Source of the DNA: Rhodococcus sp. IEGM 1379
GTDB lineage: Bacteria > Actinomycetota > Actinomycetes > Mycobacteriales > Mycobacteriaceae
Length of the DNA: 50,556 bases
Direction: 5' to 3'
NCBI RefSeq assembly: GCF_030056815.1
Contig: NZ_JASHKR010000033.1
Location: 1-50,556, forward strand
The notes under the pieces were generated by a model. The model had not been told where the DNA came from. It searched no databases and worked only from the letters and a program-made list of their open reading frames with translations. Shown here in pieces: positions 44,412 through 50,556 of the stretch. The position numbers and the translations under genes were made by a program. The first letter of the stretch is position 1, and every line of letters starts with the position of its first letter.

Positions 44412-45364
44412 AAACCCATACGTCCGCGAATTTCCACCGGCCAGCCTGAGACCTTCAAGCCATGTGTCCGTAAGAGCGCCAAAGCAATACGTTCCATTCC
44501 GAATCCGACACAGGAACTGTGAGCAACCTCGCCGTCGGAAGTCGTAATTCCGAACGTCTGGCCGAAGTGGTCGAGGTGATTGTTGGACGACACGATCGCT
44601 GTGCCCGCGTCGTGGTCACCGTACAACCGAACCACGAGCTCCGTCTTCAGGTTTTCTTCACGTTGGTTTGCGGCCAACATACGGCCGGCCCGCCCGAAGA
44701 AGGGATCGTTTGCAATGACCGGCGTGGCCTCGAGGCCAAGTTCGTCGAGGACGCCGAGGCCGCGTCGAATCCAGGTTTCACGGTGAGCAGCCGCCACGTG
44801 GGCATCGCCGATGGTGACGAACTCGTGCATCCGGAACGCCTGCATACGCGCCGGGTCAATCGCGGGTTCGTGACGGAAGCAGAAACCGTAGATATCAAGC
44901 AGCACTCCGCCCTTGGGAAGGACGCCCGAGTACTGGGCATAGGCCGGATGGCAGGCAGCCGACACCAGCATCGTCTCTGTCGGTTCGAGATATCGATCCC
45001 ACGATTCACCACTTGCACGATCAGAGAGCAACTGTGCGTGATCAAGATTGCTTCCGGTGAAAGTGTTGATCGCACCGGTCAGGTTGGGGAACGACGCGAT
45101 GTAATCGGTACGTTCGAAACTGGTCCGCGGAAACACGGGAGGAAAGCGCAGGCGTGTCGCCGATGACCCCGGACCTGCCGCCACCACCACGCGGTCGATG
45201 CCGTCGATGATGTCCTCGAAAACCCCTGAGCGTCCGTACAGACCGTCCACATCAGTCTTGATGAGGAGGCCGCCTGCCAACAACTCCCGCTGAAACTCCG
45301 CCCTCGCAAGGTCGAGTTCAGAAGGGAAAGAATCAGTTTCGCTAGTTTCGGTACTGGTAGTCAC
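44408..45364 (-). CDS. Amino acid:[carrier protein] ligase (seryl-tRNA-synthetase-like)
   Basis: This 318-residue class II synthetase core lacks any tRNA-binding domain. Motif 2 is FCFRHEP (161-167) with FRMHEF (177-182), and motif 3 is GFGMERIALALL (287-298). Cys138 (SAACHP), Glu181 (RMHEF) and Cys285 (HSSCVGFG) are placed like the zinc ligands of atypical SerRS and of the aa:CP ligases described by Mocibob and colleagues. Those enzymes activate small amino acids (Gly or Ala) with ATP and load them on the phosphopantetheine of a carrier protein. The carrier protein and its modifying enzyme are in the same operon. The GTG start overlaps the flavoprotein stop (GTGA). Confidence 0.9.
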   Translation of the reverse strand: MTTSTETSETDSFPSELDLARAEFQRELLAGGLLIKTDVDGLYGRSGVFEDIIDGIDRVVVAAGPGSSATRLRFPPVFPRTSFERTDYIASFPNLTGAINTFTGSNLDHAQLLSDRASGESWDRYLEPTETMLVSAACHPAYAQYSGVLPKGGVLLDIYGFCFRHEPAIDPARMQAFRMHEFVTIGDAHVAAAHRETWIRRGLGVLDELGLEATPVIANDPFFGRAGRMLAANQREENLKTELVVRLYGDHDAGTAIVSSNNHLDHFGQTFGITTSDGEVAHSSCVGFGMERIALALLRTHGLKVSGWPVEIRGRMGL

Positions 45365-46551
45365 AGTGTTCCTCGGTATCCGATAGCCATCTGGGCAGAC
45401 CCCGCCATAATCCGATCGTTGTTCACCATTACCGCGGCGCCGTGCGCATCACGGAGATGCCGTCCGAGTGAATACTCGCTGTCCTCGCGATAACCCGAGA
45501 TCCCGCAGATGAGCATTGTCTGACCGATGATCTCCACCACCGAGATCGACGTGGTGACCTTCAAGTTGTTCATCGACAATGCAAAACCGATGCTATCTGT
45601 TGTGGCCGACTCGTCGGACCCGTCTCGGGTCTGCGTAGCGAGGTCGTACCGACGAGCAGATGAATCCACCAGATCGGCGAATTGTTGTGCCACAGCAGCT
45701 GTTTCGGCCAACCGTAGAGCGCCGGGAGATGACACTCCCGGCTGCTTCCGGGCTGCAGCGCGCACATACTTGCGAGCTTTCTCGAGCGCTGCATCCGCAA
45801 TACCCAGCCACACCGAACTCCACACCACATGCGAGACCGGAAGCATGGTGTTGGTGGAGATATGGGAATACGGCGCCTCCGCCACCATGTCCGGGGTGGA
45901 GGTGGCTCGAAGGATATATCCGACACTGCACGTTCCCCTCAGTCCGAGGGTATTCCAGTCGGTAGTCTTCTCCAGTGTGAGATCAGCTCGACGGCAGACG
46001 ACCAGGACCTGGTCATTGGGCTGACTTTCCGGTGTTCGGCGAGCCGTGACGACTATCGCGTCTGCGTCCTCGCCGTACGAAATGACCGGCGCATTTTTGA
46101 TCAGCAGCAAATGACCACCGAGATCTTCGACCGCACAATAACTTCGGCTGACGTCTCCGCCGATACCCAGTTCTGTGGTTGCCGATGCGAGCAACAATTG
46201 ATTCGAGGTGACCTCGACAACAAATGCCCGAAGTGCCTCGGTATTTCCATGCTTGACCAACGAATAGATCTGGGTCTGATGCATCGCGAAGATCATTCCG
46301 CTGGCCGCACAGCGCGATCCGAGAATCCGTGCGATCTCGGAGACCTCACGCAAGGACAGCCCCTCACCGCCGAACTCCGTCGGCACGGCCACGGACAACA
46401 ACCGCTGTTTACGCATCGCAGCAACCGCTTCTGCGGGGAAGCGCGCTTCCGCGTCGACCTCGTCGGCCCACAGTGCGGCAACCTCGTCCGCAACGAACCG
46501 CGCTCGTTCGTGGGCGGTTCCGACAACTAACTCGGACATCGGCATGCTCAC
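45361..46551 (-). CDS. Acyl-CoA-dehydrogenase-like flavoprotein
   Basis: This 396-residue protein has the three-domain acyl-CoA dehydrogenase fold: N-terminal helices with LLSVAVPTEFGGEGLSLREV, a middle beta domain (LASATTELGIGGDVSRSY, WNTLGLRGTCSVGYIL) and a C-terminal four-helix bundle ending GISGYREDSEYSLGRHLRDAHGAAVMVNNDRI. FAD binding is expected. The usual catalytic Glu is not where typical members place it, so the reaction may differ. In this operon it could oxidise or otherwise alter the aminoacyl group held on the carrier protein; that is inference. The GTG at 46551 overlaps the carrier-protein stop. Confidence 0.85.
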   Translation of the reverse strand: MSMPMSELVVGTAHERARFVADEVAALWADEVDAEARFPAEAVAAMRKQRLLSVAVPTEFGGEGLSLREVSEIARILGSRCAASGMIFAMHQTQIYSLVKHGNTEALRAFVVEVTSNQLLLASATTELGIGGDVSRSYCAVEDLGGHLLLIKNAPVISYGEDADAIVVTARRTPESQPNDQVLVVCRRADLTLEKTTDWNTLGLRGTCSVGYILRATSTPDMVAEAPYSHISTNTMLPVSHVVWSSVWLGIADAALEKARKYVRAAARKQPGVSSPGALRLAETAAVAQQFADLVDSSARRYDLATQTRDGSDESATTDSIGFALSMNNLKVTTSISVVEIIGQTMLICGISGYREDSEYSLGRHLRDAHGAAVMVNNDRIMAGSAQMAIGYRGTL

Positions 46552-46790
46552 GCGGCACCCAGACCGATCAATGCGTCTTCGATCGATTTGACGCTCGCGA
46601 ATGTACTCTTGCGCAGCAACTCGTCCGGAAATTCGATATCGAACGAATCTTCCAGTGCCAGCATCACATTGACACTGGCATGGGATGTCAACCCCAATTC
46701 GTAGAGATCAGCTTCCACATCAATCGTGCTGACGTCGACTGCGAGCCGACCGTGCTCCACGAGCACCTTGCGAATTGCCTGATCACTCAT
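46548..46790 (-). CDS. Acyl/aminoacyl carrier protein
   Basis: This 80-residue four-helix carrier protein has the phosphopantetheine attachment site ELGLTSHASV, Ser36 in the LTSH context, followed by the acidic helix II (VMLALEDSFDIEFPDEL). Its own phosphopantetheinyl transferase is encoded just upstream and its presumed loading enzyme two genes downstream. I chose the ATG at 46790, which overlaps the transferase stop as ATGA and has AAGGA about 11 nt upstream. The ATG at 46799 sits too close to that purine stretch. Confidence 0.93.
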   Translation of the reverse strand: MSDQAIRKVLVEHGRLAVDVSTIDVEADLYELGLTSHASVNVMLALEDSFDIEFPDELLRKSTFASVKSIEDALIGLGAA

Positions 46791-47266
46791 CGGTGACATC
46801 GTCCTTCTGTTTTTTGCGAAATGTCGCAGCGCGTGGCAATCACCATTGCAATGGCGACGTCCGCCTCATGCGAAATAGATACTTGAAAATCTTGAAGGTC
46901 TTGCGCTAAGGCAAGTTTCGCTGCTTCACCGGAAAGTACTACTCCACATCCCCCCCACAGTTCTCGCGTGATCTCGATCGAATTCCACGGAAGCGGCGAG
47001 TCGAGTGGCCGGAGAACCTTGACCACCGCCTCCTTGGCCGCAAAACGAGCAGCCAACCGTTGATCTCGAGCCGGACCGTCACACGTCGTCAACTCGTGCG
47101 CCGTGAACGTCCGTTCCAGATAACGACGTCCGAAAAGATCGATACTCCGACTGATGTCGACAACGTTGACGACGTCGCAACCAATCCGAGGTCCGAAGTC
47201 CCGAGAGTCGACGTCCCGAGAGTCGACGTCCCGAGAGTCGACCGCCGACATGTGCCCACCGCTCAT
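46787..47266 (-). CDS. AcpS-type phosphopantetheinyl transferase
   Basis: This 159-residue protein has the AcpS features: IGCDVVNVVDISRSI (metal-binding Asp near 31), FGRRYLERTFTAHEL, RLAARFAAKEAVVKVL (Lys78-Glu79) and a C-terminal VSISHEADVAIAMVIAT. It converts apo to holo carrier protein using CoA, presumably the carrier protein encoded immediately after it. The N-terminal 25 residues are extra to the family and contain VDSRD three times in a row, encoded by a perfect 15-bp triplication. Start could be the ATG at 47266 or 47251. It is the first gene of the six-gene operon. Confidence 0.87.
   Translation of the reverse strand: MSGGHMSAVDSRDVDSRDVDSRDFGPRIGCDVVNVVDISRSIDLFGRRYLERTFTAHELTTCDGPARDQRLAARFAAKEAVVKVLRPLDSPLPWNSIEITRELWGGCGVVLSGEAAKLALAQDLQDFQVSISHEADVAIAMVIATRCDISQKTEGRCHR
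47198..47242. repeat. Three perfect tandem copies of a 15-bp unit
   Basis: GTCCCGAGAGTCGAC is repeated at 47198-47212, 47213-47227 and 47228-47242. Because 15 is a multiple of three, it adds VDSRD repeats to the N-terminus of the phosphopantetheinyl transferase without shifting the frame. Confidence 0.9.
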
Positions 47267-47574
47267 CTGGTTACCCCTTCCATCGGTGTACCGGGCGACC
47301 CCCTACGCCGCCCGCTACACCGACTTTGTGTCGTCGAACCCGTCTGCCTTGATCAACCCGACCAGTACAGCAACTGCCTGGCTACCAGGAGAACATACCG
47401 CAACATCTCAATGGTGGGCAAGATCGGACCAATCGATATTCAACTACCCGTTAAACATACTCTTGGTTTGTTTTAAAGTGCTGGTAACGAGAAAACCCGA
47501 AGAGCGAAATGGGAAAGCAGCAGTTTTCGAACCGCGGAATCACCCATCCGCGATTTCCTGCACCTAGCCTGAGC
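47267..47574. other. Leader/promoter region of the carrier-protein operon
   Basis: These 308 bp lie between the phosphopantetheinyl transferase start and the 3' end of the butyrolactone-receptor-like gene. There is no credible protein. The region contains operator-like site D at 47452-47474 and a lone half-site GAACATACC at 47391-47399, so the operon promoter probably lies near 47390-47480, giving a leader of 100-200 nt. Confidence 0.55.
47452..47474. promoter_or_regulatory. ARE-like inverted repeat, site D
   Basis: TAAACATACT, spacer CTT, GGTTTGTTTT. It matches the arms of sites A and B in 17 of 20 positions and keeps the same 3-nt spacing. Outer bases extend the symmetry (TTAAAC on the left, GTTTTAA on the right). 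It lies about 186 bp upstream of the phosphopantetheinyl transferase ATG and about 100 bp downstream of the receptor-like gene. Confidence 0.7.
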
Positions 47575-48216
47575 TCAGTGTTCCGTCCCAAGACGGCGTG
47601 CAGCGAACTGACGGAAATATTCAACCTTCGACTCAGGCACGACAACAGGAAGGACCATATTCCAGGACGACTTCATCGACTCGGACAACTCACGCACTGT
47701 TCCAGTCGCGGCCGCCACCAATCGAACACCCGACACCATCTGAAGCAAGAAACGTGCAATGTCCGAGGAATCGACGTCATGGCGCAAGTCGCCCTCATCG
47801 GCAGCGCGACTGGCAAGTTCCCGGAAGATGTCGAGCCAAACGTCGAATGTTGCCGGCCCCGATCCCCGGTAGTCACCGATCTCGACCAGCAAGCGGAAAG
47901 TCGCCCGAACAAGCACGTCGTGCGCACCGATGTCGACCGTCACCGACGAGATGCCGATCAGCGATTCCAATGCCGGCGTCCGACGGTCCAACCACAGCTC
48001 GCACTTGGCGTCGAACCGGGCTGCGCCTTCGTCGATCACCGCCCTGGCCAACTCTTCTTTGGAACCGAAGTGGAAGTACAGCGCCCCCTTGGTCACCTGC
48101 GATTCAGCGATGATCTCGCTCAAACTGGCGTTTGCGTACCCCAGACGTATGAATACGCCGGCCGCTCCGCGCAGTACCGAATCACGGGTGGCTTCCGCCC
48201 GTTCCTGCCTCACCAT
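47575..48216 (-). CDS. TetR regulator of the gamma-butyrolactone receptor type (ArpA/ScbR/CprB-like)
   Basis: This 213-residue repressor has an N-terminal helix-turn-helix, RAEATRDSVLRGAAGVFIRLGY then SLSEIIAESQVTKGALYFHF and SKEELARAVIDEG; the VTKGALYFHF-SKEELA wording is characteristic of butyrolactone receptors. Trp127 (ATFDVWLDI) sits where CprB has its ligand-contact Trp127, and the end has the MVLPVVVP-type segment of that family. It likely represses ARE-type operators until a butyrolactone-like signal binds. The ATG at 48216 has GGAGG 8 nt upstream; the GTG at 48240 does not. It adjoins the carrier-protein operon and is an orphan: no butenolide synthase (AfsA-like) is in the window. 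Confidence 0.83.
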   Translation of the reverse strand: MVRQERAEATRDSVLRGAAGVFIRLGYANASLSEIIAESQVTKGALYFHFGSKEELARAVIDEGAARFDAKCELWLDRRTPALESLIGISSVTVDIGAHDVLVRATFRLLVEIGDYRGSGPATFDVWLDIFRELASRAADEGDLRHDVDSSDIARFLLQMVSGVRLVAAATGTVRELSESMKSSWNMVLPVVVPESKVEYFRQFAARRLGTEH

Positions 48217-48314
48217 CGATCCGGCCTCCAATAACCACACATCGAACGCATCCTGACCCTTACCCGTTCACAGCGTCAAAATGGAAGGCACGGTCCAGCT
48301 TTCGGCGCACCTTA

Positions 48315-48334
48315 CAAACAAACCGCATTTGTCC
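48315..48334. promoter_or_regulatory. ARE half-site E upstream of the receptor-like gene
   Basis: CAAACAAACC at 48315-48324 equals one arm of site A in all 10 positions. The other half is degenerate (GCATTTGTCC). It lies about 100 bp upstream of the regulator ATG, a reasonable place for autoregulation. Confidence 0.4.
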
Positions 48335-48404
48335 ATCAAACGATCGTGATACAGCCAGCACAGCTTAGACTGCGATCCTGGTTCTACCGACAGGCACGCC
48401 TGCG

Positions 48405-49058
48405 TTAACCCTCCAATTGAGGGTCGGCCTCGAGATTGGTAAGCCCGTTCCAGCACAAATTCACCAAGTGCGCTGCCACAACTTCCTTGGACGGCGAGCG
48501 CTCGTCGAGCCACCACGTAGCCGTCGTCGACACCATTCCGACCAGCGCCTGCGCGTACATAGTTGCTAGTCCAGGGTCGAATCCACGCCGCGAGAAGTCT
48601 CCGGCCAGGAGGTACCCCACCTGACTGATCGCGTCGTTGAGGAGACTGGAATAAGTGCCACTGGGAGCCACGACAGATGAATCACGAACCAGGATTCGAA
48701 ACCCGTCGGTATGTTCCTCGACATACGTGAGCAAAGCCAACGCAACCCGTTCGACTCGAACTCTCGAGCGATTCTGCGACAGCGAAGACGTGACCATCTC
48801 CAGCAGCCTCGACATCTCCCGATCGACCACGACGGCGTACAAACCTTCCTTGCCGCCGAAATGCTCGTAGACGACCGGTTTCGACACGTTGGCACGCTGA
48901 GCGATTTCCTCGATCGAGGTTGCTTCGTATCCGCGCTCGGCAAAGAGTGCCCGGCCGATCTCGATCAACTGCTGGCGACGCTGGGTGCCCGTCATCCGGA
49001 CCCGAATCGCTCGCTCGGGTGCGCGGTCAACGCCCGTCGGACCGGGAACCGTTGCCAT
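48405..49058 (-). CDS. TetR-family regulator (Rv1019-like)
   Basis: This 217-residue protein has a helix-turn-helix in RRQQLIEIGRALFAERGYEATSIEEIAQRANVSKPVVYEHFGGKEGLYAVVVDRE (about 26-80) and an all-helical ligand domain with HTDGFRILVRDSS. It is the TetR that sits beside mfd and glmU in mycobacteria (Rv1019 from memory), so it belongs to the backbone and not to the carrier-protein block. The ligand and targets are unknown. GAGG lies 5 nt before the ATG at 49058. Unlike its neighbour it lacks the VTKGALYFHF signature of butyrolactone receptors. Confidence 0.88.
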   Translation of the reverse strand: MATVPGPTGVDRAPERAIRVRMTGTQRRQQLIEIGRALFAERGYEATSIEEIAQRANVSKPVVYEHFGGKEGLYAVVVDREMSRLLEMVTSSLSQNRSRVRVERVALALLTYVEEHTDGFRILVRDSSVVAPSGTYSSLLNDAISQVGYLLAGDFSRRGFDPGLATMYAQALVGMVSTTATWWLDERSPSKEVVAAHLVNLCWNGLTNLEADPQLEG

Positions 49059-49222
49059 GACTGCCTCTTTCCACCGTGCTGTCGGGCGGTTGTTACCGCA
49101 CCTGTGGAAGCAAGCCTATCGGCACCGCGCGACCCGAAACCGAGGAGCGGTTCGACCTACGTGGGGTCGGCATGCGATTATTCTCTCGCGTAATCCACCG
49201 TAAGGTACGGAGAGCGTGGCAG

Positions 49223-49293
49223 TCCGCCGTGGTGTAATGGCAGCACCTCTGATTTTGGTTCAGATAGTTCAGGTTCGAGTCCTGGCGGCGGAG
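49223..49293 (+). tRNA. tRNA-Gln (anticodon UUG)
   Basis: A 71-nt cloverleaf folds: acceptor TCCGCCG with CGGCGGA, D-arm GTG/CAC, anticodon stem TCTGA/TCAGA with loop TTTTGGT (anticodon TTG), T-arm TCAGG/CCTGG with TTCGAGT, discriminator G. CCA is not encoded. It lies 53 bp upstream of glmU on the same strand. Confidence 0.93.
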
Positions 49294-49346
49294 CTGGTAG
49301 TTGATGATCGGCCGCAGTTGATGATCTATAGAGGGAGCTCAAACCA

Positions 49347-50556
49347 GTGCAAACCGCCGTGATCGTTCTCGCAGCGGGTGCAGGCACTCGGATGAAGTCC
49401 AAAACTCCCAAGGTCTTGCACACTCTCGCCGGCCGCACAATGCTCGCGCACTCCCTCCACGCCGCAGCGGCCCTGAATCCGACTCATCTCGTGACCGTCG
49501 TCGGACACGATCGTGAGCGAGTATCCGCAGCCGTGACATCCGTCGCCGCAGATTTGGACCGCTCGATCACCATCGCGGTGCAGGACGAGCAGAAGGGCAC
49601 CGGGCACGCCGTCAGTTGCGGCCTCGAAGGCTTGCCCGCCGATTTCCGCGGCACCGTCCTGGTCACCGCAGCCGACGTCCCCCTCCTCGACGGCACGACC
49701 ATCGCGAACCTTCTCGAGCGCCACACGAGTACACCGGCCGCCGCCGTGACGGTGTTGACGTCCACAGCTTCGGATCCCACCGGTTACGGCCGGATCCTGC
49801 GCACTACCGACGGCGAAGTCAACGCCATCGTCGAGGAGAAGGAAGCGACCGAGTCGCAGCGTTCGATCACCGAGGTCAACTCAGGCGTCTACGCCTTCGA
49901 TTTCGAGACGCTGCGCGACGCACTGGCATCGCTCGATTCGAACAACGCGCAACACGAGTTCTATCTCACCGATGTGATCATGATCGCCCGACGAGCCGGT
50001 AAACGAGTTCGAGCGCAGCACATCGCCGATTCGGTTCTCGTCGCCGGCGCCAACGATCGTGTGCAGCTCGCGACCCTAGGTCGCGAATTGAACCGTCGGA
50101 TCGTCGAAAAGTGGATGCGCGCCGGAGTATCCGTCGTTGATCCCGCGAGTACGTGGATCGACTGCGACGTCACCCTCGAACAAGACGTCACGCTGCTTCC
50201 CGGAGTGCAGTTAACCGGTGCCACTTCTGTCGGCGAAGACGCTGTGATCGGCCCAGATACAACTCTGACGGATATGACGGTGGGCGCCCGCGCCGTTGTC
50301 ATCCGTTCACACGCCAGCGGGTCGACTGTCGGCGAGGACACCTCTGTGGGTCCCTTCGCCTACATTCGTCCGGGCACGAACCTTGGCGCCCACGGCAAAC
50401 TCGGCGCCTACGTGGAAACGAAGAACGCCGATATCGGCGAGCATTCGAAGGTTCCGCATCTTACCTACGTCGGCGATGCCACCATCGGCCATCACAGCAA
50501 CATCGGAGCTTCGAGCGTCTTCGTCAATTACGACGGGGTGAACAAGAGCCGTACTG
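49347..50556 (+). CDS. glmU: GlmU, N-acetylglucosamine-1-phosphate uridyltransferase / glucosamine-1-phosphate acetyltransferase (cut by window end)
   Basis: 403 codons are present of about 490, with the 3' end outside the window. The N-terminal pyrophosphorylase domain has [42 protein letters not shown] and [10 protein letters not shown]; the left-handed beta-helix acetyltransferase domain follows ([44 protein letters not shown]). It makes UDP-GlcNAc for peptidoglycan and possibly for EPS. The GTG at 49347 has GAGGGAG about 9 nt upstream. Its neighbours tRNA-Gln, TetR and mfd match the mycobacterial order. Confidence 0.97.
   Translation, partial: MQTAVIVLAAGAGTRMKSKTPKVLHTLAGRTMLAHSLHAAAALNPTHLVTVVGHDRERVSAAVTSVAADLDRSITIAVQDEQKGTGHAVSCGLEGLPADFRGTVLVTAADVPLLDGTTIANLLERHTSTPAAAVTVLTSTASDPTGYGRILRTTDGEVNAIVEEKEATESQRSITEVNSGVYAFDFETLRDALASLDSNNAQHEFYLTDVIMIARRAGKRVRAQHIADSVLVAGANDRVQLATLGRELNRRIVEKWMRAGVSVVDPASTWIDCDVTLEQDVTLLPGVQLTGATSVGEDAVIGPDTTLTDMTVGARAVVIRSHASGSTVGEDTSVGPFAYIRPGTNLGAHGKLGAYVETKNADIGEHSKVPHLTYVGDATIGHHSNIGASSVFVNYDGVNKSRT

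Noticed and set aside
47198-47242. CRISPR-like or phage attachment repeat
   Set aside because: The copies are directly adjacent with no spacers and simply encode VDSRD repeats.
48405-49058. Second TetR as the regulator of the ARE-like sites
   Set aside because: It lacks the butyrolactone-receptor signature and appears to be the conserved Rv1019-like gene found beside glmU in genomes without the EPS or carrier-protein blocks.

Overview
The window looks like a chromosomal segment of a Rhodococcus, probably of the R. erythropolis/qingshengii group. This is an inference from the moderately high GC, the frequent GTG starts, the actinobacterial families (LpqU-like transglycosylase, DUF501, F420-type LLM oxidoreductase) and gene order that I recall from mycobacteria. 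No rRNA, insertion sequence, integrase or CRISPR array was seen.

Layout. Positions 1-11000 hold a thiolase tail, a decayed enoyl-CoA hydratase next to an intact one, a Bax-inhibitor-1 membrane protein, a class I methyltransferase, a nitroreductase, an SDR/LLM pair and two adjacent GGDEF-EAL proteins, the second with a degenerate EAL domain. Positions 11300-12850 hold a TerD-family protein, poorly conserved small ORFs and a tRNA-Leu. From 12900 to the end lies a backbone that matches the mycobacterial order ppx - DUF501 - ftsB - eno - lpqU - mazG - mfd - TetR - (tRNA-Gln) - glmU. Two large blocks sit inside this backbone. Block 1 (17.4-36.2 kb) contains efeUOB iron uptake genes and a complete-looking Wzx/Wzy-type exopolysaccharide (EPS) locus: initiating sugar transferase, Wzz-like protein, three glycosyltransferases, flippase, O-antigen-ligase-like polymerase, two paralogous secreted glycosidases, a tandem alpha/beta hydrolase and a YdcF protein. 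Block 2 (40.9-48.3 kb) contains a six-gene operon with every junction overlapping: AcpS-type phosphopantetheinyl transferase, carrier protein, acyl-CoA-dehydrogenase-like flavoprotein, a seryl-tRNA-synthetase-like amino acid:[carrier protein] ligase, DUF1839 and a GH2 glycosidase. Next to it lies a TetR regulator that resembles gamma-butyrolactone receptors (ArpA/ScbR/CprB type).

Most notable observation. The same 23-bp operator-like inverted repeat (arms CAAACATACC and GGTTTGTTTG, 3-nt spacer) occurs between the first glycosyltransferase and the hydrolase (21958-21980) and upstream of the initiating sugar transferase (36174-36196), with all 20 arm positions identical. A 17/20 version lies upstream of the amino acid:carrier protein operon (47452-47474). 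The arms resemble the autoregulatory elements (ARE) bound by butyrolactone receptors, and a receptor-like gene lies beside the third site. A half-site precedes the receptor gene itself. My working model is a diffusible-signal regulon that ties EPS production to an orphan aminoacyl-carrier-protein pathway. The sites and genes are seen directly; the binding, the ligand and the chemistry are inference.
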